A stretch of 52,160 bases of DNA from Candidatus Firestoneibacteriota bacterium (GTDB lineage Bacteria > Oederibacteriota > Muellerivitia > Muellerivitales > Muellerivitaceae), in the NCBI GenBank assembly GCA_013286205.1, contig JABDGD010000013.1, positions 729-52,888 of the forward strand. Reading direction: 5' to 3'. Shown here in pieces: positions 23,906-32,571 of this stretch (position 1 is its first letter; each line of letters starts with the position of its first letter). The translations under genes were made by a program, and so were the position numbers. Under the pieces are notes generated by a model, which worked only from the letters and a program-made list of their open reading frames with translations, was not told where the DNA came from and searched no databases.

Positions 23906-24748
23906 ATGAAAAAGTTTTTATGGGTGTTAATGTTTTTGTGCGTGACTTCTACGACCTGGGCACAAACCGCGACAGTGGTACTGGCTGAGCCTCCAACGGA
24001 TGAATGGAAAAATCAGATTTTGGCCAACTTAACTTTGAACCAAGGGTCTTTTTCTAACTGGGTGCAGGGCGGGATCAATTTTATTACCTGGCAGGCGGGG
24101 TTGAACGCCCGTTTTGAGAAAGATAACACCGGCATCAATTGGCTCAATACCCTCAAACTGCAGTATGGTTTGACTTATAACAATCTGCAGGGAACTCAGG
24201 TCACCTCGGACACGATTGATTTGGAAAGTGTTTATTCCTGGAAGACCTGGAAATATATCAATCCTTACGTCTCACTCTCAATTCAAAACCAATTTGGCTA
24301 TGGTTTTAACTACACGACTACTCCAGCTACTCAAACCTCTAACTTCATGGATCCGGGTTATTTTACGGAGAGCGTGGGTTTGAAATACACGCCGGATACT
24401 GTTTTTAACACCCGCCTCGGCGCGGGGCTAAAAGAAACTGTCGCCAATCAGTTTGAGGCGGTTTATACCCAAAACCAAAATGTCCTGACCCAATTAGGTA
24501 TCAGCTGGGTTTCAGAATTGAATTTAAAATTTTCAGAGAGTTCTAACTTCGATTCCAAGCTGGATACCTTCTGGCCGGGTGGATCGATCAACTTGACGGT
24601 GGCAGAGTGGGATAATTTGCTCACCATTGGCATTAACAAACTGCTCAACTTCACCATGGAAGATGACTTCCGCTATGATTCGGTGATTTATAACGGCATC
24701 CAAATTAAAGAATTAGCGGGATTAGGCGTGGGTTTTTCGCTCTTATAA
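23906..24748 (+). CDS. DUF3078 family outer-membrane protein
   Basis: Secreted beta-rich protein of 280 residues. Residues 1-19 are a signal peptide ending ...STTWAQ. The mature start, WKNQILANLTLNQGSFSNWV followed by QGGINFITW, is the DUF3078 signature (a strand ending SFSNW.QGG). The remainder is a series of amphipathic strands (YGLTYNNLQG, VGLKYTPDTVFNTRLGAGL) suggesting a beta-barrel. AAGGAG lies before the ATG at 23906; the longer frame from 23714 runs into the preceding gene and is not credible. DUF3078 proteins are best known from Bacteroidota; function unknown. The stop lies 15 bases before mscL. Confidence 0.82.
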   Translation: MKKFLWVLMFLCVTSTTWAQTATVVLAEPPTDEWKNQILANLTLNQGSFSNWVQGGINFITWQAGLNARFEKDNTGINWLNTLKLQYGLTYNNLQGTQVTSDTIDLESVYSWKTWKYINPYVSLSIQNQFGYGFNYTTTPATQTSNFMDPGYFTESVGLKYTPDTVFNTRLGAGLKETVANQFEAVYTQNQNVLTQLGISWVSELNLKFSESSNFDSKLDTFWPGGSINLTVAEWDNLLTIGINKLLNFTMEDDFRYDSVIYNGIQIKELAGLGVGFSLL

Positions 24749-24763
24749 CGGAAAGGAATCAAA

Positions 24764-25168
24764 ATGAGCATCATCAAAGAATTTAAGGAATTTGCCGTGA
24801 AGGGCAACATGGTAGATTTGGCGGTGGGTATTATTATCGGCGGAGCTTTTGGAAAAGTAGTCACCTCCATCGTCTCCGATCTCCTGATGCCTCCTCTGGG
24901 TTATCTGATCGGCGGGATTAACTTCACCGACATTAAGATTCAATTGAAGGCACCGGTGCTAAGCGCGGCCGGCAAGACGATACAAGAAGTTGATATCAAT
25001 GTCGGTAATTTCATCCAATCACTGGTAGATTTTGGGATTATCGCTTTCGCGGTGTTTCTCATTGTGAAGGGAATCAATCACATGAACCGGAAAGCGGAAG
25101 AGGCCTCCGCGCCGCCGACCAAGCAAGAAGAGCTCCTGATGGAAATCCGGGATCTGCTGAAGAAATAA
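24764..25168 (+). CDS. mscL: large-conductance mechanosensitive channel
   Basis: Inner-membrane pentameric channel that opens under membrane tension to release solutes in osmotic downshock. The 134 residues match MscL. The N-terminal helix and pore helix read [20 protein letters not shown], then [20 protein letters not shown], the most conserved part of the family. A periplasmic loop follows, then TM2 (~82-102, [20 protein letters not shown]) and a C-terminal helical bundle ending in [22 protein letters not shown] stands before the ATG. Confidence 0.97.
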   Translation: MSIIKEFKEFAVKGNMVDLAVGIIIGGAFGKVVTSIVSDLLMPPLGYLIGGINFTDIKIQLKAPVLSAAGKTIQEVDINVGNFIQSLVDFGIIAFAVFLIVKGINHMNRKAEEASAPPTKQEELLMEIRDLLKK

Positions 25169-25185
25169 TCCGCTGAAGGAACCTT

Positions 25186-26025
25186 TTGAAAACGATCGAT
25201 TTTTGCGTTGAAAGCTTTGGGCACAGGGATTTATGGGGAACTTTGACTCTCCCTGAAAAGATCAAGGGGCCCGCTATTGTGATGGCCCACGGTTTTCTGG
25301 GTTTTAAGGATTGGGCCTTTTTTCCATGGACCGCCCAGTTTTTCGCCGAGGCTGGATTTCCGGTCATCCGCTTTAACTTTTCAGGCTCTGGTATGGGCCC
25401 CCAGATCGACGGGCCTTTTGAGGAATTGGCGGCTTTTCGCGAAGACACGATCACCAAGCAGGTTGAAGATCTGCGCTCCATCATTCATTGCGCGGCACAG
25501 GGGAAATTCGAGCCTGACTTGGAACCGCAAGAAAGCGTTTTGTTATGGGGCCATTCACGGGGCGGGGCGGTTTGTTTTTTGGCCGCCGCCAACGCGCCGC
25601 AGGTGAAAGGTATCGCCACCTGGTCCAGCATTGCCCGGGTAAACCGTGATCTTTATCAAACAAAGCAAGCCTGGCGGTCTCAGGGTGTTTCGATTTTTGA
25701 AAGTTCCCGGACAGGACAAACCTTAAAGTATTCAACGGCTTTTTTAGATGACGTGGAAATCTGGGGAAAACAGGGAGATGTGCCGACTTTTCTGCACCAC
25801 CTCAAAATTCCCGTGTTGTTGATCCATGGGGCGGAAGATACTAGTGTTCTGCCGGATGAGTCTGAAAGTTTAGCGGCGGTTTATCCTAAAGCCCGGCTGG
25901 CAATTTTGGCGGGCGCGAATCACAAGTTTAATTCGGATCATCCTTTTACCAAGCCTAGCGTTGGATTGACCCAGGCCGCGGAAATGACCTTAGATTTTTA
26001 TCAAGGGTTGGTGAGCTCCAAGTGA
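25186..26025 (+). CDS. alpha/beta hydrolase
   Basis: Cytoplasmic alpha/beta hydrolase of 279 residues. The oxyanion strand is AIVMAHGFLGFKDWAFF, the nucleophile elbow is GHSRGG (Ser124), the acid lies in LLIHGAEDTSVLPDES and the catalytic His in GANHKFNSDHPF. The start is TTG at 25186, with AAGGAACC 4 bases upstream. Related proteins include peptidase- and esterase-like BAAT/dienelactone-type hydrolases; the substrate is not apparent. The downstream methyltransferase starts with a GTGA overlap, so the two are coupled. Confidence 0.85.
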   Translation: MKTIDFCVESFGHRDLWGTLTLPEKIKGPAIVMAHGFLGFKDWAFFPWTAQFFAEAGFPVIRFNFSGSGMGPQIDGPFEELAAFREDTITKQVEDLRSIIHCAAQGKFEPDLEPQESVLLWGHSRGGAVCFLAAANAPQVKGIATWSSIARVNRDLYQTKQAWRSQGVSIFESSRTGQTLKYSTAFLDDVEIWGKQGDVPTFLHHLKIPVLLIHGAEDTSVLPDESESLAAVYPKARLAILAGANHKFNSDHPFTKPSVGLTQAAEMTLDFYQGLVSSK

Positions 26026-26681
26026 AAACTAAACCACCTTTTAAAAGTCTCCTAAAGCTGGAAAACTTTCCGGGATTTTCCCAGAAGGATCTGACCCATC
26101 TGGAAAAATATTATCATCAACAACTTCATCAGCACGAAGCGCCCGAAAAACGAGTGGGCTGGAAAACGATTGAGAGCCAAAGAGTGCGCTTTGAGGCGCT
26201 GACCTGGGTGGCGCCGATGAAGAAGGCCAAAATTTTAGACGTGGGCTGCGGGCTGGGCGCCTATTGGGGCTATCTGAAGGAACAGGAGGTGCCGGTGAAA
26301 TATACCGGGATCGACTTATTTCCCAACGTGATTCGGGAGGCGAAAAAACTTTATCCTGACGCCCGTTTTGAAGCCCGAAATCTTCTGGTCCATCCTTATC
26401 CGGCCCGGTCTTTTGATTATTCTTTTTTGTCCGGGGTGTTCAATGTAAAGGTTCAGGATAACTGGACTTATATGAGAGCCATGCTGAAGCAGGTTCTCAA
26501 GCAGACGAAGAAGGCGGTGGCGTTCAACGCGCTCAACGCCGATTCGGGATTGAAAGAGTCGAACCGATTTCTGGTGACGCCTAAAGAAATTGTGACTTTT
26601 GGACGGAGTTTAGGGGTGAAGCGGGCGCATTTGCTGGATCACTATCATCATTTAGACCTCACGGTGTTTCTTTACCGCTAA
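26022..26681 (+). CDS. class I SAM-dependent methyltransferase
   Basis: Methyltransferase of 219 residues. Motif I is ILDVGCGLGAYWGYLKEQ, with the acidic end of beta-2 in YTGIDLFPNVI; YDYSFLSGVFN-like sequence (FDYSFLSGVFNVKVQDNW) is motif IV. The first ~60 residues form a helical cap rich in Lys, Glu and His. The GTG start overlaps the hydrolase stop (GTGA). Substrate unknown; a small-molecule target is more likely than RNA given the cap. About 106 A/T-rich bases follow before the next gene. Confidence 0.8.
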   Translation: MKTKPPFKSLLKLENFPGFSQKDLTHLEKYYHQQLHQHEAPEKRVGWKTIESQRVRFEALTWVAPMKKAKILDVGCGLGAYWGYLKEQEVPVKYTGIDLFPNVIREAKKLYPDARFEARNLLVHPYPARSFDYSFLSGVFNVKVQDNWTYMRAMLKQVLKQTKKAVAFNALNADSGLKESNRFLVTPKEIVTFGRSLGVKRAHLLDHYHHLDLTVFLYR

Positions 26682-26787
26682 GTTTTTCCATTTCGTTTTT
26701 AACTTCTCGTAAATTTTTTTCGGCTAAAAAACCCTTTTCACCAAAAATAACTGGAAAAAAAAGGCAATTATCCAATACACTCTGGGC

Positions 26788-27615
26788 ATGAATTCTGAAC
26801 CCCTACACCGGATTGTCTCTTTAGCGCCTCCCTTGACCGAAATTTTGGGATACCTGGGCTTTTCCCATCAGGTCACCGAGATGGGCGATTATTTCGATGA
26901 AATTCCCAACAACGGTGAGGAAAACAAACCCGAATATTGGTACACCATGGCGGAAGAACGGGTCATGAGTATCCGGCCTGAGTTAGTGTTAACCCTTTTC
27001 CCTGGCCAATGGGAGCTGCACAAACGCTTTAAAGAATTAGGGCTCAATACGGTTCATCTGGATCCCCGGTCTTTGCGTGACGTGGAAGACAGCTTCCGCG
27101 TGATTGGCAAGGCCACCGGTACTCCCGAGGAAGCCCGTCAATTGGCTTTGGATTTTGCCGGTGGTATCGCCGGGCTGAAAGAAAAAGTACCCGGCGGTGT
27201 TTACCGTCCCAAGCTTTATTTTGAGGAATGGCATCAGCCTCCAACCGCCCCGGGTGGTTGGTACCCTGATTTGATGGCGGACGCGGGCGCGCATTATTTC
27301 CCCATGCTGTCGAGAGAAATGAGCCGTGTGGTTCGCTATGAAGAAATGGTGATGTTTGATCCGGAAATTATTATTTTCGCCATTCGGGGATCTGAGGGAA
27401 CGACCTTTAATCCGAATGAGGCTTTGAAGCGCATGGGCTGGGAAAAAATTAACGCGGTGAAAAAACGCCGGCTTTATACCCTGGACCAAACTTTATTAAA
27501 CCGTCCGGGCCTCAGAATGATTGAAGGCGCGAAAGCGGTTCAGCAAATTATGGGTCAGTCTTTCTGGGGTTGGCCTTTGGCAACTTCTCCCTATTTCCGC
27601 AAAGTCTTGGATTAA
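26788..27615 (+). CDS. cobalamin/iron-siderophore binding protein-like (BtuF fold), no signal peptide
   Basis: Protein of 275 residues with the PF01497 periplasmic-binding fold: RIVSLAPPLTEILGYLG at the N-terminus, EERVMSIRPELVLTLFPGQ, then LGLNTVHLDPRSLRDVEDSF and DAGAHYFPMLSREMSRVVRY in the second lobe. BtuF and similar proteins bind vitamin B12 or siderophores in the periplasm. Unusually, the chain starts directly with the fold, with no hydrophobic signal or lipobox and no in-frame upstream extension visible. No BtuC or BtuD gene is adjacent. It may therefore be cytoplasmic and act as a ligand sensor or carrier (inference). Solitary transcription unit. Confidence 0.78.
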   Translation: MNSEPLHRIVSLAPPLTEILGYLGFSHQVTEMGDYFDEIPNNGEENKPEYWYTMAEERVMSIRPELVLTLFPGQWELHKRFKELGLNTVHLDPRSLRDVEDSFRVIGKATGTPEEARQLALDFAGGIAGLKEKVPGGVYRPKLYFEEWHQPPTAPGGWYPDLMADAGAHYFPMLSREMSRVVRYEEMVMFDPEIIIFAIRGSEGTTFNPNEALKRMGWEKINAVKKRRLYTLDQTLLNRPGLRMIEGAKAVQQIMGQSFWGWPLATSPYFRKVLD

Positions 27616-27623
27616 CAGAAGGG

Positions 27624-27644
27624 TGAATCCCTTTTCGGGATTCA
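27624..27644. terminator. hairpin 1 after the BtuF-like gene
   Basis: TGAATCCC (27624-27631) pairs perfectly with GGGATTCA (27637-27644), loop TTTTC, 8 bases after the stop. A short stem-loop; the T run expected of an intrinsic terminator is missing. Confidence 0.45.
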
Positions 27645-27651
27645 TATCTGC

Positions 27652-27686
27652 GAACGGGTCGAAAAGTCAAAATTTTCGACTCGTTC
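27652..27686. repeat. 14-bp inverted repeat between convergent genes
   Basis: GAACGGGTCGAAAA (27652-27665) pairs with TTTTCGACTCGTTC (27673-27686) over a seven-base loop, with one G-T pair. It is the strongest of three consecutive hairpins in this 132-base gap. Confidence 0.6.
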
Positions 27687-27700
27687 TACCTCGTGGCTGT

Positions 27701-27736
27701 TGACGGGGTGTAAAAGCAATTTATAACACCCCGTTA
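27701..27736. terminator. hairpin 3, probable terminator region of the DUF2231/P460 gene
   Basis: ACGGGGTGT (27703-27711) pairs with ACACCCCGT (27726-27734) over a 14-base A/T-rich loop; two more pairs extend it to 27701-27736. It lies just past the stop of the minus-strand gene. Confidence 0.5.
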
Positions 27737-27747
27737 GATTCATTAAT

Positions 27748-28677
27748 CTAGTGGTTCTGATAACCTTCCGGTATTCCACCCATATAATCCTCATCTCTAA
27801 AATGCGTATGGCACTTTAAACAAGAAGCCAGGTGCGCGTCGCCGGGCAGCCACTTCACGGCGTCTTTTATTTTTTCCGCGTTATTAGCCGTCGGCTTATC
27901 CCACTTTAAAGCGAAATGCCATCCATTGGAGCGGGGCGAATCATTTTTCGCGCCCTTCTTCATCACGTAAAGCGGCCCCGGCGTGCCTGAGGGCTGATTA
28001 TTCTCATCCTCAAAAGATTCCTTCACCACCCAGCTTCCGACCGGAAGGGGATTGGAATTTTTGTAAGCTTCCACCGCGTCTTTAGAGACATAAGTATTTA
28101 CCCAGCGGTGGCCGTGGGTGCGGCTGTTCCAGGGATGGGAATTCATTTTGACCAGGGTTTCGTGAAAATTACCAAGAGAGTCAAAAAGATCAGCGGCATC
28201 GGCGGAAGAGGCGGACGCGGTTTCGTGGTCAAATCCATAAACCATTTCGCCGCCCTCATGGCCGGTTACGCCAAAGCTGACCGCTAAAGCCAAACTCAAA
28301 GTTAAATTCACGGCGGCGGGCCACGCTTCATCTTTATAAATTTTCCACGCGGCGACGAGCAGAACGATAGAAAACAGCAAAGAAAAACTTCCCCAGAGCG
28401 CGTGTTCCTGAAGCTGGCCATGAAGAGCGGAGGCGGGGGGAATCCAGGACCATTGGGGCACGATGCCGAATTGAAGTGAAAGGGCATGACCGCTGAGAAG
28501 AGCGGCTATAGCGGTCACAAAGGTGATTACCCACAGCGCGGCGGCGACTTGGGATAACCAGGGTTTGGGGCGGTAGAAATCGAGGGCCAGCGCGATAAAA
28601 GCCAGAATGGGACAGACCACCGGGAAATGAATGACCGCGGGATGAAGAGGGCCCAGCCAGTGGATTAAAGTTTCCAT
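27748..28677 (-). CDS. DUF2231 membrane domain fused to cytochrome P460-like haem domain
   Basis: Membrane protein of 309 residues in two parts. Residues ~1-150 have the DUF2231 opening HWLGPLHPAVIHFPVVCPIL and four further helices, with His residues (HGHALSL, HGQLQEHALWG) that could hold haem b. Residues ~165-309 resemble cytochrome P460: HGHRWVNTYVSKDAVEAYK, LPVGSWVVKESF and a C-terminal CLKCH (CxxCH) for covalent haem c. CPxxYN-type motifs are absent. The combination suggests a membrane-tethered periplasmic redox protein, perhaps acting on a small nitrogen or oxygen species as P460 proteins do (inference). No other cytochrome gene is close. It is divergent from the TPR gene at 28816. Confidence 0.78.
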   Translation of the reverse strand: METLIHWLGPLHPAVIHFPVVCPILAFIALALDFYRPKPWLSQVAAALWVITFVTAIAALLSGHALSLQFGIVPQWSWIPPASALHGQLQEHALWGSFSLLFSIVLLVAAWKIYKDEAWPAAVNLTLSLALAVSFGVTGHEGGEMVYGFDHETASASSADAADLFDSLGNFHETLVKMNSHPWNSRTHGHRWVNTYVSKDAVEAYKNSNPLPVGSWVVKESFEDENNQPSGTPGPLYVMKKGAKNDSPRSNGWHFALKWDKPTANNAEKIKDAVKWLPGDAHLASCLKCHTHFRDEDYMGGIPEGYQNH

Positions 28678-28815
28678 AAGACCTCGGAGGAAGAGTAATG
28701 GAGATCATTATTGCCCCTGAAGGATGAAAACTTCCAGAGGTTTAAAAAGCTGGGATTTTCACCAGAGGGCCCTGTTAGAATGACGGCGGTTTTCAGCTTT
28801 GTTTAAGGAGTCTTT

Positions 28816-30264
28816 TTGAGCACACCTTCTTTTGACCGCCCATCTGAAGTTCCCCCTGAAATTACCTTTACGGTTTTACCGAAAGCGATCGCCGAATTTC
28901 ATCATTTGCCCTTACATGTGCCGGTATTGGTCGACCGCCAGGAAGAAATCGAGAAAAAGGGCTACGACTTTAACGAAGGTTCTCAACTCATGAAGCGGCT
29001 GCTGGAAGCGGCTCCCAGCGTGCCGGGGGCTTACCTCTACCAGTTGTTTACCCGTAAATGGGACAAGTTAATGGAGCTGAATCCCTATTTCGCCAAAGGC
29101 CGTATTGGCGAGGCGATTCCGAAGCTCGTCGAGATTTTAGAAATTGATCCCGAATGCCCCCTCACCGCTTTTCAATTGGCTTACTGTTTCCGGGTGACCG
29201 GCGAGTTGGAAAAATCCGAATCCTTCTACAAACAGGCTTTGCGTATGGCGCCTGACGCGGGATGGATTTACAGCAACCTGGGACGCACATACCGCATCAT
29301 GGGCGACAAGAAAAAGGCCGCGGAAGTTTTCTGGAAAGCGCTGGAACTTTTGCCGGGCGACCAGTTTGTGCTGGAGCAATTAGTGGAGCTCAGCGAGCTT
29401 TTTATTATTCCCAAGCCGGACGACTCCGGCGAGGCACTTTTTGTGAAACGCTCGGACTATGAGAGCAAAATGAAAGAGGCGTTGGAAAAAGAGACCGATA
29501 TAGAAAGTTTAATGGGTCTGGGTTGGAAATTACTCCAAGACCGCCTGGTCGATTTAGCCACTCAGTGTTTTGAAAAAGTTTTGGTTTTGGATTCTCAATT
29601 TTTTGACGCGTTTTTGGGTTTAGGAACCGCCCATTTAGAATCGGGCCGGTTTAAAGACGCTGAAAAATATTTAACCAGCTATTTGGAAGAAAATCCCGAC
29701 TCAGCCACGGGTCATTTGAATTTGTTTAAAGTTTATCTGGCTCAAAACGAGGAAGACCTGGCCTGGCAGGAAATTCAGGCGGCGGTCTTGTTGGATCCGA
29801 ACCGGTTGGATGTACTGCGCCAGCTTTATTTTCTTTTCCTGGAAGCGGACCGCCAGGACGAGGGCATGGAATGGATTGAACAGCTTATTGAGGATGTACC
29901 CGATAGTTTTGGACCGTTGCTGGTAAAGGCCTGGGGGATGAATGAGGTGGATAACTGGGAAGAGGCGGAAGAGGCCTTAAGACTAGCTTTGAAACGGGCG
30001 CCGCACAATGAGGATGTTTTGCTTTATTACACCGCAGAATTGGGCCGCCGGGGCAAAACGGAAGATCTCATTCAGCTCATCCTTAATGAACCCGAACCCT
30101 GGTCGCTTTCACTCACCATCAATCTGGCTTTGGCTTATACCCAAACACGAAAGATCGACGACGCCAAAAAGATTTTGAAGAAATTTTTGACCCGGCCTGA
30201 TTTACCGCTGGAAGATCAGCAGAGGGCGAAGGCTTTGTTAAGCGAGATTGAAAAAGAAGATTAG
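28816..30264 (+). CDS. tetratricopeptide repeat protein
   Basis: Soluble protein of 482 residues made almost entirely of TPR units. At least nine helical pairs can be seen from residue ~90, for example CFRVTGELEKSESFYKQALR, LGRTYRIMGDKKKAAEVFW, LGTAHLESGRFKDAEKYLTS and LALAYTQTRKIDDAKKILKK. It has no signal peptide or membrane helix. The start is TTG at 28816, set by AAGGAG 5 bases upstream. TPR solenoids are scaffolds for protein binding; the partner is unknown. Its stop overlaps that of the convergent MauE-like gene by 4 bases. Confidence 0.85.
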   Translation: MSTPSFDRPSEVPPEITFTVLPKAIAEFHHLPLHVPVLVDRQEEIEKKGYDFNEGSQLMKRLLEAAPSVPGAYLYQLFTRKWDKLMELNPYFAKGRIGEAIPKLVEILEIDPECPLTAFQLAYCFRVTGELEKSESFYKQALRMAPDAGWIYSNLGRTYRIMGDKKKAAEVFWKALELLPGDQFVLEQLVELSELFIIPKPDDSGEALFVKRSDYESKMKEALEKETDIESLMGLGWKLLQDRLVDLATQCFEKVLVLDSQFFDAFLGLGTAHLESGRFKDAEKYLTSYLEENPDSATGHLNLFKVYLAQNEEDLAWQEIQAAVLLDPNRLDVLRQLYFLFLEADRQDEGMEWIEQLIEDVPDSFGPLLVKAWGMNEVDNWEEAEEALRLALKRAPHNEDVLLYYTAELGRRGKTEDLIQLILNEPEPWSLSLTINLALAYTQTRKIDDAKKILKKFLTRPDLPLEDQQRAKALLSEIEKED

Positions 30265-30716
30265 TTTTTGTCGAACGCGGCGTAGGTTTTTTTGGCGGTG
30301 AAGACGATCAGGCCCATGGATAGAAACGCCACATCGCGAAGCACGGTCCAACCAGTGAGTTTTTCCATTTTATCCATGGCAAAACAGCCGCAGTTCATTT
30401 CGGCGCCTTGGGTCAGGTTCCAGGCCAGCGCCAGCGTGTAAATTCCCATTAGAACGCAGAAGATAAAGGCAGCCCCGCGCCATTTCCAACCCAGCGCTAA
30501 AGCCAAGCCGGTAAAAAACTCCAGCCAGGGAAGAACCACCGCGGCCAAAGGCAGCAGATCGGCGGGAAGAATATGATAGTTCTCCATCACTTTCAGAAAC
30601 TTAGCGGCATCGCCCAATTTGTCCAAACTGGCGTAAATCAAAAGCGTTCCACAAACCACTCGCAGCAAGGTTTGAACGATTAAAACCCAGTTCGTTTTTG
30701 GGGATGATTTTTTCAT
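30261..30716 (-). CDS. MauE/DoxX-family redox-associated membrane protein
   Basis: Inner-membrane protein of 151 residues with four helices: ~10-28 (VLIVQTLLRVVCGTLLIYAS), ~48-70, ~73-95 and ~120-142. LIYASLDKLGDAAKFLKVM after helix 1 is the DoxX/MauE motif, and MNCGCFAMDKMEKL in the last loop supplies the Cys pair that marks the redox-associated MauE group. The ATG at 30716 overlaps the rhodanese stop (ATGA), which rules out the longer frame start at 30857. Cotranscribed with the rhodanese; together they may handle sulfur or disulfide transfer at the membrane (inference). Confidence 0.83.
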   Translation of the reverse strand: MKKSSPKTNWVLIVQTLLRVVCGTLLIYASLDKLGDAAKFLKVMENYHILPADLLPLAAVVLPWLEFFTGLALALGWKWRGAAFIFCVLMGIYTLALAWNLTQGAEMNCGCFAMDKMEKLTGWTVLRDVAFLSMGLIVFTAKKTYAAFDKN

Positions 30717-31330
30717 GGCTGATCCCCTGTGTTGATGGGGTAATTGGCTTTTTTCCACTCGGGCCAGCCGCCAAAGAAGACCTTCACATTGGTATAGCCC
30801 TGATTTGTGAGGGCTTTGGCTAATTCGATCGAAAGGTCGCAGGAAGAGCCGTGGCAATAGGCGATGAGCTCCTGATGTTTATCCTTTAATTGAGGCAAGA
30901 CTATGGGCGCGAATTTTTCAAAGTCATCCGCGTAAAACTCCAACGCGCCAGGAATATGGCCCTGGGCATATTCCTCAGCCGAGCGGGCGTCCAAAAAGAC
31001 CGCGCTTTTTTGATCAAAGCGGTTTTTAGCGCCAACTAAGCTTAGGCGGGGAATTTGATCAGATTCCAAATGAATGGGAGTAGCGGCGGCCGCGGCCGTG
31101 GTTTTGGAAGCGGTGGTTTTCCAGCCCGGATAGGTAGAGATGTTGTTTTTAAGAAGATCTTGTAAATGATGATTGGCTGGAGCGGAAACTTTAAGCGGGA
31201 TGCCTTCGGCGTAGAAGGCGTTGAAGATCACCGCGAAGAAAGCGGCGAAGACAAAAAGACCCCAGGCTTCCTGAAGGGTTTGTTTCCACGGAACAGAACT
31301 CAGATTGGTCAGAATCGGTTTCAAATTCAA
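30713..31330 (-). CDS. membrane-anchored rhodanese-like protein
   Basis: Protein of 205 residues. Residues ~22-42 are one membrane helix (EAWGLFVFAAFFAVIFNAFY), followed by an Ala/Thr linker. The rhodanese domain (~85-200) shows FLDARSAEEYAQGHIPGALE, KHQELIAYCHGSSCDLSIEL with the persulfide Cys at the start of the CHGSSC loop, and GYTNVKVFFGGWPEWKKANY. That arrangement is typical of single-domain sulfurtransferases, probably facing the periplasm. It is translationally coupled to the MauE-like gene, as in some other bacteria. The physiological sulfur donor is unknown. Confidence 0.87.
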   Translation of the reverse strand: MNLKPILTNLSSVPWKQTLQEAWGLFVFAAFFAVIFNAFYAEGIPLKVSAPANHHLQDLLKNNISTYPGWKTTASKTTAAAAATPIHLESDQIPRLSLVGAKNRFDQKSAVFLDARSAEEYAQGHIPGALEFYADDFEKFAPIVLPQLKDKHQELIAYCHGSSCDLSIELAKALTNQGYTNVKVFFGGWPEWKKANYPINTGDQP

Positions 31331-31470
31331 ACGCCATCCCCTTGGTTTAAACTTCGTTAATAATATGCGAATATACGGCCCTGTGAAAGAGGCGTCGGTT
31401 CTAAAGAGGCATTTTCGCCCATCCTGTAGGTCCTTCTTGTAAAATAGCCGTCATTCCGATGGGAGTTGAA

Positions 31471-32571
31471 ATGAAAACTGAGTTTAACTTGAGCCGTCAA
31501 AATATATTTGTCATCGCCTTTTTTGGGCTTTTAGCCCTTCTTTTGAGCATGCTTTTGTCCCTCTTAGAACCCTTCATCGGTTCTTTCATGTGGGCCACGA
31601 TCTTGGTGATGGTTTTTTATCCGCTTTATTCCCGGTTTTTAAAATGGACCGGCAATCGGCAGACGCTGTCTTCGTTTTTAACTACCTTGATTGTTCTGGT
31701 TTTCTTAGCCCTGCCGGGATTTTTCATTTTTGTGAATCTGGCTAAAGAATTACCCCGGGCTTACGACTTTATCGCCAACGGCCAATGGGACCAGAAAAGC
31801 CTCTGGGTGATGGGAAAATTAAAAACGCTCAATATTGGATCCTGGCTTCAAGATTTGGGAATAGATTCCAGCCAAACCGATTCAGTTATGCAAAGCGAAA
31901 TTACTACCACCCTTCAAAAGGGTGGAGACATGCTTCTAAAGAAAGTCACGGAAGTTTTTACCAATCTTCCCCTTTTCTGCCTTCAGGTTATTTTCGTCAC
32001 GGTGGCTTTGTTTTTCTTCTTTAGAGACGGATCCCGTCTGGCCATCCGTACAGTTGAGTTTTTGCCTTTAGAAAAGGAACATCAAAAGAAAGTTTCCCAT
32101 ACCTTCTCTGTCACGGTGACCGCCGTGGTTCGCGCGGTCTTTTTAGTGGCTCTGCTTCAGGGGGTCATGACCGGGGTAGGTCTTTATGTAGCGGGCGTGC
32201 CTCTGCCTATTCTTTTGGGGTTGGTGGCCTTTGTGAATTCTTTCATTCCATTTTTGGGCGCGGCCTCAGTTTGGATTCCGGCCTGTATCTGGCTTTTGTA
32301 TCAGGATCAGGGCATGGCGGCGATGGGGCTGGCTTTGTGGGGAGTGATCATCACGATTCTGGATCAAATTTTAAGACCATGGCTCATCGGCAACGAGGCC
32401 AAGCTGCCCATCTTTTGGCTTTTCTTTACTACCATCGGCGGGTTAAAAGTTTACGGTTTTATTGGTATTTTTCTGGGCCCGATTATTCTCTCGATGGGTA
32501 TGGCGTTTCTTTCCATCTACCGGGAAGTTTATTTGAACTCCGCGAAAGCTAAGAAAAGAAGGGCCGCATGA
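31471..32571 (+). CDS. AI-2E family transporter
   Basis: Polytopic inner-membrane protein of 366 residues with about eight helices, in the AI-2E transporter (formerly PerM/DUF20) family. Two N-terminal helices (ALLLSMLLSLLEPFIGSFMW) lead to a long amphipathic region (~90-150) and then the conserved TM block: VFLVALLQGVMTGVGLYVAG, LLGLVAFVNSFIPFLGAASV and the terminal GLKVYGFIGIFLGPIILSMG. Some members move quorum signals or Na+/H+; substrate here is not predictable. The ATG at 31471 is favoured over 31459 because GGGAG lies 5 bases before it. The Nudix gene starts with an ATGA overlap. Confidence 0.88.
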   Translation: MKTEFNLSRQNIFVIAFFGLLALLLSMLLSLLEPFIGSFMWATILVMVFYPLYSRFLKWTGNRQTLSSFLTTLIVLVFLALPGFFIFVNLAKELPRAYDFIANGQWDQKSLWVMGKLKTLNIGSWLQDLGIDSSQTDSVMQSEITTTLQKGGDMLLKKVTEVFTNLPLFCLQVIFVTVALFFFFRDGSRLAIRTVEFLPLEKEHQKKVSHTFSVTVTAVVRAVFLVALLQGVMTGVGLYVAGVPLPILLGLVAFVNSFIPFLGAASVWIPACIWLLYQDQGMAAMGLALWGVIITILDQILRPWLIGNEAKLPIFWLFFTTIGGLKVYGFIGIFLGPIILSMGMAFLSIYREVYLNSAKAKKRRAA

